Positions 17,800 through 26,097 of a stretch of 64,000 bases of DNA are shown piece by piece. The position numbers and the translations under genes are program-made. Location: assembly GCA_033763835.1 (NCBI GenBank), contig JANRJS010000037.1:1-64000 (forward strand), read 5' to 3'. Below the pieces are notes generated by a model that was given only the letters and a program-made list of their open reading frames with translations, was not told the origin of the DNA and made no database searches. Within the stretch, counting starts at the first letter, position 1, and every line of letters begins with the position of its first letter. This DNA comes from JAPKYZ01 sp033763835. GTDB taxonomy: Bacteria; Acidobacteriota; Terriglobia; Bryobacterales; Bryobacteraceae.

Positions 17800-19141
17800 C
17801 CGGAGCGGCCTCCACCTTCTCGATCCGGACCCGGGCAATGCGGTTGCGATCCATAGTCAAAACGGTAAAGCGCCGCCCATCCTCCTCGATCGACTCGCCG
17901 TTCGAGGGCAGATGTCCCAGCCGCGACAGCAAGAACCCGGCGAGCGTTTCGAAGCCCGTTTCGAATGGCAGTTCGATGCCGTATTGCGTTTCAAGATCGC
18001 GAATCGGAATCGTTCCTTCCACCTCGACCGACGCGTCCTCGGCCTTGGGCGGCCGCCGCCGGTCGTCGTGCTCGTCCTCGATCTCGCCGAACACTTCTTC
18101 GAGAACGTCCTCCAACGTCACCACGCCCGTGATCGTGCCGAACTCGTCTACGACGACGGCCATGTGCTTGTGACCGGCGCGAAACTCGTCAATCAGTTCG
18201 TTGAGCGGCTTTGTCTCCGGCACAATCAGCGGCTTCACCATCCAATCGCTCACATGGAAAGGGCGCGCGGTCCGGCGCCGGTCGTTCGCGAACCGGCGGT
18301 CGCGCCAAACGCGCAAGAGATCGCGGTAATGGATGACGCCGACGATGTTCTCGGGTTGGCCTTCGTACACGGGAACTCGGGAATAGTTGTGCTCCGCCAT
18401 GGTGCGCAGCACCTCGTCGAGACTCGCGTCCGCGGGCAGCGACACCACCGATCCGCGCGGCACCATCACCTCGCGCGCTACCAGTTGCCGTAGATCGAGC
18501 AGCCGGTGAATCGAGTCCTGCTCGAACGCCTCCAAGTGACCCTGCTCCTCACTCGACGAGACGATGTATTTGATCTCTTCCGCCGAGTGCGCGCCCCCGC
18601 CGTGGGACGAACCTTTCAACCCGAACACCTTCGAAAAAAAGGCCGACGCTTTCTCCACTACCCTCACGAACGGTTCGAGAATCCGGTAACAAACCAGCAT
18701 GGCGGGCGAAGTCAGGACGGCCATGCGTTCCGCTTTCTCGACGGCGAGATTTTTCGGCACTACTTCGCCTAGCACGACGATCACGAAGGTTAGAAAAAGA
18801 AACGAAGCGGCGAAACTCGCTCCCCGCAGCAGCCATTCGAGATTGTCGGGAACGCCCGGCGCGAGCGAGTGGACCAGCGCGTCGTAGATCGCCTCCTCGC
18901 CCGCCCATCCCATGCCCAGGCTCGCCAGCGTGATCCCGACTTGCGAGAGCGCGATCATGCGCTCCATATTGCCGATCAGCGAAAGCGCCGCCTGCGCGCC
19001 GAGATTCCCCTCTTCGGCGAGCGCCTTCATGCGCGCAGGCCGAACGGACAGGAGCGCCACTTCCGCCGCCGAGAAAAACGCGTTGAAAACCGTTAGAACG
19101 AAGAGGGCCAGAACCCGGTAGCCCAAATGAGCGTCTGGCAT
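17786..19141 (-). CDS. CNNM/CorC (HlyC) family membrane protein with CBS domains
   Basis: Hemolysin-C/CorC-type protein of 451 residues, implicated in Mg2+/Co2+ transport. The N-terminal DUF21/CNNM domain (about 1-200) includes FNAFFSAAEVALLSVRPAR and EVVPKNLAVEKAE. Two CBS domains follow (VMVPRGSVVSLPAD and MVKPLIVPETKPLNEL, about 215-345), with VVDEFGTITGVVTLEDVLEEVFGEI near 330-355 and a C-terminal CorC_HlyC domain. The start ATG 19141 overlaps the divergent penicillin-acylase start region by 15 bases. The coding end overlaps the DUF6883 start, so all three minus-strand genes may be one transcript. Confidence 0.92.
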   Translation of the reverse strand: MPDAHLGYRVLALFVLTVFNAFFSAAEVALLSVRPARMKALAEEGNLGAQAALSLIGNMERMIALSQVGITLASLGMGWAGEEAIYDALVHSLAPGVPDNLEWLLRGASFAASFLFLTFVIVVLGEVVPKNLAVEKAERMAVLTSPAMLVCYRILEPFVRVVEKASAFFSKVFGLKGSSHGGGAHSAEEIKYIVSSSEEQGHLEAFEQDSIHRLLDLRQLVAREVMVPRGSVVSLPADASLDEVLRTMAEHNYSRVPVYEGQPENIVGVIHYRDLLRVWRDRRFANDRRRTARPFHVSDWMVKPLIVPETKPLNELIDEFRAGHKHMAVVVDEFGTITGVVTLEDVLEEVFGEIEDEHDDRRRPPKAEDASVEVEGTIPIRDLETQYGIELPFETGFETLAGFLLSRLGHLPSNGESIEEDGRRFTVLTMDRNRIARVRIEKVEAAPVEAA

Positions 19142-21373
19142 GATGAGAGCGTGAATCGCGTCATCCGCTATGGTAACGCTCTGATTGCGCTGCTCTTACT
19201 TTCGGCGCTGACCGGCGTTTACTGGTATCTCTATCGCCCTATGCCCTCGCGGTCGGGCTCGCTGCGCGCGGCGGTTTCCGCGCCGGTTAAGGTGGAGCGC
19301 GATTCGCTTGGCGTGCCCCACATCTCCGCGGCGACGGTAGAGGACGCGTTGTACGCGCAAGGGTATTCCGTGGCGGACGACCGCCTGTTTCAACTTGATT
19401 TGCTGCGCCGCAAGGCCGCGGGCGAACTTTGCGAGATCGTCGGACCGGCGGCGATCGAACTCGACCGCGACGCCCGCCGTCTGCGGATGCGCCGTCTCGC
19501 CGAAGAGCACGCGGCGAAATTGCCCCCCGGCGACCTTGTCCATTTCAAGGCCTTCGTCCGCGGCCTCAACGCGAGCCTCGACCGCCAGCGCACGGCGCTC
19601 CCCGTTGAGTTCCGGCTGCTTGGCTACCAACCGCGCCCCTGGACCGTGGCCGATTCGATGCTCGTCGCACTTGAAATGTACCGGACGCTCACCACGTCTT
19701 GGACCGACGATCTCGAAAAAGCGAAGCTGATCGACGGCGGCGATGCGGCGAAAGTCGAGCGCCTCTACCCGATTCGCGGCGGCCGCGATTTTCAGCCGGG
19801 CTCGAACGCCTGGGCGGTGTCCGGCAAGCTAACCGTCAGTGGCAAACCGCTGCTCGCCAACGATCCTCACCTCTCTTGGACCTTTCCCGCGACGTGGTGG
19901 CAAGTGCATTTGAAGGCTGGCGATCTGGATGTCACCGGCGCGGCGCTACCCGGCCTTCCCGGCGTGATCGTCGGACACAACCGGCGCATCGCCTGGGGCG
20001 TCACGAATCTCGGATACGATGTGCAGGATCTTTACATCGAACCGCCGGGAGTCGCCGCGCGCGTCGAGACGGAAGTAATCGCGATCAAAGGAGCGCAGCC
20101 GGAGCGGCTCGCGGTCACCGTCACGCGCCACGGCCCGGTGATGCCCACGGGCACACGGCCGCTCGCGATGCGGTGGGCGGCGGCCGAGATCGGGTCGTTC
20201 CAATACCCGATGATCGAGTTGAACCTCGCGAAGAATTTCGACGAGTTCCGAAACGCTCTACGCCGCTTCCCCGGACCGGGCCAGAACTTCGTGTACGCCG
20301 ATATCGACGGCAATATCGGCTATCAGGCCACCGGGATGCTTCCGGTGCGCAAGACCTACAACGGCGATTTACCGGTAGCGAGTCCCAATGGCGAGAACGA
20401 ATGGCAAGGCTTTATCCCTTTCGACGAACTGCCCTCTTTCTACAACCCGCCGTCGGGCCTGATCGTAACCGCGAACCAGAATCCGTGGCCCGCCGAACCG
20501 GGCTTTCGCCTGAACGGCGATTTCGCGCCACCATACCGCTCGCGCCAGATCAAAGCGCGCCTCGAAGCGAAAGCGAAGTTAACCGTCGCGGACATGCTGA
20601 GCGTTCAGACCGACGTGTATGCCGAGTCTTTGCTCACGGTAGGCCGGATCACGGCGGCGGCGGTGGGCAAGAAGGCGTCGGGGAACGCACCGCTTTCGGC
20701 AGCCGCGAATCTTCTAAAGATGTGGGACGGCCAGATGCAAGCCACCTCGCCCGCCGCGCTCATCGCCTTGCTCAACTACCAATATCTGCGGCGCGCGCTG
20801 GCGGATCGGGCGTCGCCGGGCAAGGGATCCGACTACTCGTGGCAGATGGGACCGGCGGTGGTCGAGAATCTACTGCGAGAGCGTCCTGCGGATTGGTTCG
20901 CCGACTGGGATTCCACGCTCGTGAAGGCGTTCGAGGAGGCGGTCGGCGAAGCGCGGCGCAAGCAGGGCGACGACCCGGCCAAATGGCGCTACGGGGTCGC
21001 GAACACGCTCGAACTCGGGCATCCCGTCCTGAGCAAGATTCCATACGTTGGGAAGTATTTCCAGATCGGCCCGGTGGAAATGCACGGCTGGACGACAACA
21101 GTCAAACAGACTACGCCGCGCATTGGCCCGTCGATGCACTTCGTCGCCGACTTGTCGAATTGGGACTCGTCGGTGAACAACATCATCGTCGGCCAAAGCG
21201 GCCACGTGTTTTCTTGCCAATTCGCCCCCGAAAAAGTCGTCTTCTGGACAAGGCTCAATCCCATCTCCTGCAACTTCAAAGACCAGTGGAACGATTACTT
21301 CGCGGGCCGCGCTTCGCCGTTGCCATTCACGAAGGTTGACTCGAAACACACGTTAACTCTCACACCCGAATGA
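19127..21373 (+). CDS. Penicillin acylase family N-terminal nucleophile hydrolase
   Basis: Ntn-hydrolase of the penicillin amidase (S45) family, 748 residues, made as a precursor that self-cleaves to expose the catalytic serine. An N-terminal membrane anchor (about 17-36) precedes the alpha domain; the nucleophile is Ser226 in PGSNAWAVSG, the start of the mature beta subunit. The beta subunit contains GVIVGHNRRIAWGVTN. Natural substrates in soil bacteria include acyl-homoserine lactones and other amides; none is indicated here. A GTG at 19151 is an alternative start that would remove the overlap with the divergent CNNM gene. It ends with a 4-base ATGA overlap with the AlkC-like gene. Confidence 0.9.
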   Translation: MSVWHDESVNRVIRYGNALIALLLLSALTGVYWYLYRPMPSRSGSLRAAVSAPVKVERDSLGVPHISAATVEDALYAQGYSVADDRLFQLDLLRRKAAGELCEIVGPAAIELDRDARRLRMRRLAEEHAAKLPPGDLVHFKAFVRGLNASLDRQRTALPVEFRLLGYQPRPWTVADSMLVALEMYRTLTTSWTDDLEKAKLIDGGDAAKVERLYPIRGGRDFQPGSNAWAVSGKLTVSGKPLLANDPHLSWTFPATWWQVHLKAGDLDVTGAALPGLPGVIVGHNRRIAWGVTNLGYDVQDLYIEPPGVAARVETEVIAIKGAQPERLAVTVTRHGPVMPTGTRPLAMRWAAAEIGSFQYPMIELNLAKNFDEFRNALRRFPGPGQNFVYADIDGNIGYQATGMLPVRKTYNGDLPVASPNGENEWQGFIPFDELPSFYNPPSGLIVTANQNPWPAEPGFRLNGDFAPPYRSRQIKARLEAKAKLTVADMLSVQTDVYAESLLTVGRITAAAVGKKASGNAPLSAAANLLKMWDGQMQATSPAALIALLNYQYLRRALADRASPGKGSDYSWQMGPAVVENLLRERPADWFADWDSTLVKAFEEAVGEARRKQGDDPAKWRYGVANTLELGHPVLSKIPYVGKYFQIGPVEMHGWTTTVKQTTPRIGPSMHFVADLSNWDSSVNNIIVGQSGHVFSCQFAPEKVVFWTRLNPISCNFKDQWNDYFAGRASPLPFTKVDSKHTLTLTPE

Positions 21374-22059
21374 CGTCCGAATCGAGAACACTCACTGACA
21401 TCCTGAAGCTCGATTTCAATCGTCTACTCGCGGAGATTGGTGTACGCGGCGCAAAGATCGATGCCCGGGAGGGCATTACGCGGCGTATGGCGCAAGCGGC
21501 GGCGCTACTCCCGTTCGAGCGCTTCGACGAATTGCGCGCCCATCCTAACGACACCGTGCGCGGATGGGCCGCTTATGTCCTTGCCGCCGCGCCGGGATTG
21601 ACACTCGCCGGGCGGCTCGACCGTCTGAAGCCGCTCGCTGCCGATCCGCATTTCGGCGTCCGCGAATGGGCGTGGCTCGCGGTGCGCGAGGAGATCGCGC
21701 GCGACATACGGGAGTCGATTCGCCTCCTTACGCCTTGGACCGGCGACGCATCTCCAAATGTCCGTCGGTTCGCGAGCGAAGTCACGCGCCCGCGCGGCGT
21801 CTAGTGCACGCACATCGAGGAGTTGAAGCGAACGCCGGAATTGGGGCTTCCGATTCTCGAACCGCTGTACCGGGACCCGTCGCGCTACGTCCAGGACTCC
21901 GTCGCCAACTGGTTGAACGACGCGAGCAAAACTCGCCCCGATTGGGTTCGCGAAATCTGCCGAGGGTGGGAGAAAGACGCGCCCTACGTGGCCCGCCGCG
22001 CGAGTCGCAGCCTTTCGAAATCCCAAGCCGTGCGGACCGTCTCGCGCAAATCGGTGTAG
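21370..22059 (+). pseudogene. AlkC/AlkD-like HEAT-repeat DNA alkylation repair protein, interrupted by TAG
   Basis: HEAT-like repeats resembling DNA-alkylation repair glycosylases of the AlkC type. The first 144 codons end at a TAG (21802-21804), and the same frame continues for 84 more codons to 22059. Across the stop the family pattern is continuous: VRRFASEVTRPRGV, stop, then CTHIEELKRTPELGLPIL, SVANWLNDASKTRPDW and VARRASRSLSK. Homologues have Trp in place of the stop (TGG to TAG is one base). The 3' end overlaps galE by 76 bases, so the original stop may also have drifted. Translationally coupled to the acylase gene (ATGA). Either a recent pseudogene or a base error. Confidence 0.7.
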
Positions 22060-22961
22060 CGCGGCGACCACTCGAGATCGGCACGCAGCCGCGTGGCGTC
22101 GGCCACCAATCGCGGAGGATCGCCGTCACGCCGTGGACCCACAACGTAAGGCACTTTGCGCCCGGTGGCTTCTTCCACCGCGCGGATCACCTCGAACACG
22201 CTATGCCCGCGCCCGGTGCCCACGTTATAGGCGCGAGTGCCGCCGCCCTTTTCCAAGTGATCGAGAGCGGCGAGATGTGCAGCGGCCAGATCCGAAACGT
22301 GAATATAGTCGCGAATGCACGTGCCATCGGGCGTCGGATAGTCGTCCCCGAACACCGTCATCGGATTGCCGGACTCGATCGCTCGAAACAGCAGCGGAAT
22401 CAGGTGCGTCTCGGGCTCGTGTTCCTCGCCGATACCGAATCGAGGCTCCGCCCCGCACGCGTTGAAGTAACGCAACCGCACGCTGCGAATGCCGCGCCGC
22501 GAGTCCATCCAGTCAAGCATGCGCTCCACCATGGCCTTCGTCTCGCCGTACGGATTCGCCGGTGCGATCGGCGCCGATTCGGGGATCGGATCGAGGGACG
22601 TATCGCCGTAGACGGCGGCGGTAGAGGAAAACACGATCTTCGACACCCCCGCGCGGACCATCGCCTCGACCACGGAGATCGATCCCGCCAAGTTATTCCG
22701 GAAATGCAGTTCGGGCAGCTTGGTCGATTCGCCGACGCCGATCAAGGCCGCAAAGTGAACGACGGCATCGCACCCGCGCATGATTTCGGCGAGTACGTCC
22801 GTCTCCGCGACGTCGATCCGGTGCAGCAGGCCTTCGGGAACGTTGTGCGCGTAACCGTGCTTGAGATTATCGACCACCGCCACCGAGCGTCCGGCTTCAA
22901 GCAGGTATCGAACGGTGTGCGAGCCGATGTAGCCCGCGCCCCCGGTAACGAGAACGCGCAC
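21984..22961 (-). CDS. galE: UDP-glucose 4-epimerase
   Basis: Extended short-chain dehydrogenase interconverting UDP-glucose and UDP-galactose; 325 residues. The NAD motif GGAGYIGSH is at 7-15, SSTAAVYG at 112-119, and the catalytic Tyr138 and Lys142 in YGETK (YxxxK). The GTG start at 22961 overlaps the glutathione peroxidase TAG by one base, so the peroxidase gene is upstream in the same transcript. Other nucleotide-sugar 4-epimerases share this motif set, so substrate range is not fixed by sequence. Confidence 0.92.
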   Translation of the reverse strand: MRVLVTGGAGYIGSHTVRYLLEAGRSVAVVDNLKHGYAHNVPEGLLHRIDVAETDVLAEIMRGCDAVVHFAALIGVGESTKLPELHFRNNLAGSISVVEAMVRAGVSKIVFSSTAAVYGDTSLDPIPESAPIAPANPYGETKAMVERMLDWMDSRRGIRSVRLRYFNACGAEPRFGIGEEHEPETHLIPLLFRAIESGNPMTVFGDDYPTPDGTCIRDYIHVSDLAAAHLAALDHLEKGGGTRAYNVGTGRGHSVFEVIRAVEEATGRKVPYVVGPRRDGDPPRLVADATRLRADLEWSPRYTDLRETVRTAWDFERLRLARRAT

Positions 22962-23461
22962 TATTTGAGGGCCGCTTCGATCGCGCTCGCGAGTTCCGGC
23001 GATTCCGGCGCGACGTTCGGCTCGAAACGCTTGAGCACTTGTCCGTCCTTGCCGACCAGGAACTTCGTAAAGTTCCAGCGCACGTCGCCGCCGGTCTTGG
23101 TCAGCAGACCGTACAACGGCGTCATGTCGCCGCCCTTCACCGAAACCTTCGACATCATTGGGAAGCTGACGTTGTAATTGCGCGAGCAGAACGTCTTGAT
23201 CTCTTCGTCCGAGCCCGGCTCTTGCGCGCCGAAATTATTCGCGGGCACGCCCACCACCACCAAGCCTTGATCTTTGTACTTCCGGTACAGGGCTTCCAGG
23301 CCCTTATACTGCGGCGTGTAGCCGCACTGGCTGGCCACGTTAACGAACAGCACGGGCTTACCCTTGAAGGCGGAAAGCGGCTGCTGGTGACCATCGATGG
23401 TCTTCATGGTGAAGTCGTGTACGGAAGCGGCAAGTAGCGACATGGTGAGTAACAAGCTCAT
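22961..23461 (-). CDS. Glutathione peroxidase family thiol peroxidase
   Basis: Reduces hydroperoxides, probably using thioredoxin; 166 residues. The peroxidatic residue is Cys46 in NVASQCGYTPQY (cysteine, not selenocysteine), and WNFTKFLV supplies the conserved Trp/Asn/Phe stretch. The extra N-terminus (MSLLLTMSLLAAS) looks like a short signal or membrane segment, unlike the cytosolic BsaA/BtuE proteins, so a periplasmic location is possible. Followed in the same direction by galE with a one-base overlap. Confidence 0.92.
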   Translation of the reverse strand: MSLLLTMSLLAASVHDFTMKTIDGHQQPLSAFKGKPVLFVNVASQCGYTPQYKGLEALYRKYKDQGLVVVGVPANNFGAQEPGSDEEIKTFCSRNYNVSFPMMSKVSVKGGDMTPLYGLLTKTGGDVRWNFTKFLVGKDGQVLKRFEPNVAPESPELASAIEAALK

Positions 23462-23481
23462 GGTCTAATGATCGCGCATCC

Positions 23482-24750
23482 TCAGTCGCGGATGCGGTAA
23501 ATCACCGAAGAGCGAGTCAGCGCGATCACGCGGTAGCGGGCGAGCCAATCCCGCAGGTCCGCGTAGTTGGTAATCGAAAGTTGCGGGTTCAACCGCGCCA
23601 AGCCATCGACGACGAATGTGGGCCGCGACTGCGCCAACCGCGCTCGATGCGCCGCCCCATCGGCGGAAGGCTTTGCGGACGTCAAATGGCGGTCGGCGAA
23701 GACCCCCGTGAGCGGCTGCGATTCGAGAAACGGCGTGCCGCCCGGCAATCGCGTCATAACGTCGATTTCGGGCCGGTAGCCCCAGATGAACAGCGTGTCA
23801 CCCGGCAGCGCGGTTTCGGCGATTACTTTCGCAGCCTCTCGCGCATCGCGGAACAGCGCCAGATCGCGCGATCGCTCGACGTTCCAGTATCCCGGCGCGA
23901 ATCGGATCAGCGGGATCGCAAGCAGGGCCAGCGTCCACCGCCATCGGGTCGGAGTAGCGAGCGCCCGCCCCGCGAGCACGCAAAGGGGCGGTAGCAAGTG
24001 GAAGTAGTAGCGCGGGAAGAACCGGAGGCCCAAAATCGCGCACGCAGCCGCTGCGGCGAGCCACAACCAAATCCAGCGGTCCGGCTTCGACCGCAGCGCC
24101 GCGAGAAGCAATCCCGCGTGGAAGCCCATCCACCCCGCGGTCTTGGCGAAACCGTCCGCCGCCGGAGCATCGCGCGCGTAAAGCGAGCCCCACTTCCAGA
24201 CTTGCTCGACGTAGCCGGGAACGGCGAAGACCGGTGCGGCCACGCCAAAGAAAGCCAGCGCCGCGCGCGGCGAAAACACCACTGGCAGAAACAATATCGC
24301 CTTCACATTGAAATGGAACGCGACGCCGATCAGCGCTCCGGCAATCCAAGGACGATCGCGCATCAGCACCGCCGCCATCACCGGTGCGAGCGTCAATAGA
24401 TCGGGCCCGAGCGGAAGTACGGCGGAGGCGAAATCGAAAGTAAGGAAGAAAGCGAGCAGCGCCCCGGCGATCCACGATCCGGCGAGCCGCGCCGCCAGCC
24501 ACGCGCAGAGCGTGACGTAGGCCGCTCCGGCTATGCGCAGCGGTAGTCCGTCCAACGCGCCCCAAAGCATGTAGAGCAGCGGCGTCAGAGGCGGCTTGTC
24601 GTACCAGAAATCGAGATACGGCAGGCGCCCGGCGAGAATGTTGATCGCGCCCGCCGCCGGGTAGGCTTCCTCCACCCAAAGCACGCTCGCGTGCATAAGC
24701 CGAAACGCCAGGGCGACAGCGAAGGTGACAGCCGTGGCGCGAACGTTCAC
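23482..24750 (-). CDS. Integral membrane glycosyltransferase, GT-C fold (GT39/ArnT-like)
   Basis: Polytopic protein of 422 residues with many hydrophobic segments. The first periplasmic loop carries LWVEEAYPAAGAINILAGRL and FWYDKPPLTPLLYML, the pattern of GT-C enzymes that use polyprenyl-phosphate sugars (acidic pair, then the D/Y-K-P-P-L motif). I prefer GTG 24750 because an upstream TTG at 24783 would lie inside the terminator of the preceding gene. The acceptor, glycan or protein, is unknown. It stands 20 bases from the glutathione peroxidase gene on the same strand. Confidence 0.82.
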   Translation of the reverse strand: MNVRATAVTFAVALAFRLMHASVLWVEEAYPAAGAINILAGRLPYLDFWYDKPPLTPLLYMLWGALDGLPLRIAGAAYVTLCAWLAARLAGSWIAGALLAFFLTFDFASAVLPLGPDLLTLAPVMAAVLMRDRPWIAGALIGVAFHFNVKAILFLPVVFSPRAALAFFGVAAPVFAVPGYVEQVWKWGSLYARDAPAADGFAKTAGWMGFHAGLLLAALRSKPDRWIWLWLAAAAACAILGLRFFPRYYFHLLPPLCVLAGRALATPTRWRWTLALLAIPLIRFAPGYWNVERSRDLALFRDAREAAKVIAETALPGDTLFIWGYRPEIDVMTRLPGGTPFLESQPLTGVFADRHLTSAKPSADGAAHRARLAQSRPTFVVDGLARLNPQLSITNYADLRDWLARYRVIALTRSSVIYRIRD

Positions 24751-24781
24751 GCTTAGGAGCTTACTGGATACGGCTTGGTGC

Positions 24782-24816
24782 AAAAAAAGAAAGGGGCCAT
24801 CCCGAAGGAAGGCCCC
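24782..24816 (-). terminator. Rho-independent terminator of the PEP-CTERM gene
   Basis: On the minus strand GGGGCC pairs with GGCCCC around an inner TCC-TTCG-GGA hairpin with a stable TTCG tetraloop, followed directly by TTTCTTTTTTT. It lies about 20 bases after the PEP-CTERM stop and before the glycosyltransferase start. This is the clearest intrinsic terminator in the window. Confidence 0.88.
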
Positions 24817-24836
24817 AAGCTCTTCAACAAACTAAA

Positions 24837-25997
24837 CTAAGCCCGGAACCGGCGATACGCCAGCACCGCCAAACCTACGCCCAGCAACGCGTAGGTGGAC
24901 GGTTCCGGAATCGCATCGGGATGAGGCGTGATGTCGATTTGCAGCTTCGTTGCCGTACCGGTCCAATCGAGGAACGCGGGGAAAGCGATAGCGAAATTCG
25001 GATCCTGGAAATCGATCGCGAAGTTCGGGATGCCCGAAATCTTGAACGACGAGGTCGGCAGGATCGCGTACTTCACACCCGCCATAGCCACGAAGCTGGC
25101 GTTTGCGCCGGTGAGGTCGGTGAACAGCAGATCGCCGAAGCCGAACCCGGGAGGCGGAGTGGCAAACTCGATGAACTCCGCGCCGCCGAACAGCGTGTAC
25201 GTGTACGCTTCGGCGAACGGGGGATCGTACCAGAGGCCGGGCGTGGGATCGGTGAATTCGAAAGGACCGCCCAGCGGATTGCTGTCGGGCAGAATCGGGA
25301 ACTCGGGCGTTTCGCCGGGCGCAACGCCGCCCGACTCGCTAGTGCCCGGCTCCACATCGAGGAAGAGAGCCGCATCCAGAATCGTGTCGTCGTCGTTGGT
25401 CACCGCGAAACCCAAGCGGTGCATGCCCGTCTCCTGCAGCGTGAACGTGATGGCGCGCCACCCGGAGTTGCCCGAGGTACCGACTTCGACGCCGCCGCCC
25501 CAGATGCTGGCGATAGTGACCGCTTCGAAGCCCGTCGGACCGACGAGCACGCCGAATGCGGGATCGTTGAACTGAATATAGTCGCGTGCGACGTAGTTGT
25601 AGTACATCGTCACCGTATCGCCGGCGTTGCCCATGAAATCTTGATAGATGCCGGAGCCGTTAGTCAGCGCGCCGCCGGTGCTGGGATCGGGGAAAGAGCC
25701 CTCAAGGTTAAGGTTTTGGAGCGTACCGAAAGGCAACCCGAAGAACGCGTCCAGGGCCGTGGCCACTTCGCCGTTGCTGTTCATCGCGGCCATGAAAAGA
25801 CCGTTGGGGCCAACATCCCAAACAATGTCGTCGAAGGTCACCACCGAACGGGGGCCCGTCGCCTGAACGTCGCCGGTAGAAACCCAACCGGTCAAGTCGC
25901 CGGTCTCGAAACCTTGATTCACCAAATTGATCACGGCGGCGTTGGCGGTGAGTGTAGCTGCCAGTGCACCGAGCGCGATGAGCGGGAATTTACGCAT
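24837..25997 (-). CDS. PEP-CTERM sorting domain protein
   Basis: Exported protein of 386 residues. The N-terminus is a signal peptide (MRKFPLIALGALAATLTANA). The C-terminus is a PEP-CTERM anchor: AIPEPSTYALLGVGLAVLA then YRRFRA, the substrate signal of EpsH-type exosortases, which cut it and hand the protein to the envelope or matrix. The body is acidic, low in Lys/Cys and beta-rich (NLVNQGFETGDLTGWVSTGD), a carbohydrate-binding-like opening. A near-perfect ribosome-binding site (AAGGAGG) sits four bases before ATG. No exosortase is seen in the window. It forms a single-gene unit with its own terminator. Confidence 0.88.
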   Translation of the reverse strand: MRKFPLIALGALAATLTANAAVINLVNQGFETGDLTGWVSTGDVQATGPRSVVTFDDIVWDVGPNGLFMAAMNSNGEVATALDAFFGLPFGTLQNLNLEGSFPDPSTGGALTNGSGIYQDFMGNAGDTVTMYYNYVARDYIQFNDPAFGVLVGPTGFEAVTIASIWGGGVEVGTSGNSGWRAITFTLQETGMHRLGFAVTNDDDTILDAALFLDVEPGTSESGGVAPGETPEFPILPDSNPLGGPFEFTDPTPGLWYDPPFAEAYTYTLFGGAEFIEFATPPPGFGFGDLLFTDLTGANASFVAMAGVKYAILPTSSFKISGIPNFAIDFQDPNFAIAFPAFLDWTGTATKLQIDITPHPDAIPEPSTYALLGVGLAVLAYRRFRA

Positions 25998-26014
25998 TTA
26001 TCCTCCTTAATGCA

Positions 26015-26051
26015 ACAACCTAAAGGAGTATATCACTAGTACTACGTAGTA
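26015..26051 (-). promoter_or_regulatory. Likely promoter/operator region of the PEP-CTERM gene
   Basis: The 100-base gap between serA and the PEP-CTERM gene is AT-rich for this genome. It holds a perfect 12-base palindrome TACTACGTAGTA (26040-26051) and, just downstream on the minus strand, TATACT, a good -10-like hexamer, but no clear -35. The palindrome position would suit an operator. This is inference from pattern only. Confidence 0.4.
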
Positions 26052-26097
26052 GCACTTAGAAAAGATGCGGTGGTTTGGTCGAAAAGTACTAGAACCG

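Noticed and set aside
19699..21339. 546-codon frame inside the penicillin-acylase gene
   Set aside because: Same-strand shadow of a well-supported gene, Arg/Ser-rich with no motifs.
21564..23177. 537-codon plus-strand open frame across galE and glutathione peroxidase
   Set aside because: It crosses the strands of three recognised genes and has shadow-like Arg/His-rich composition.
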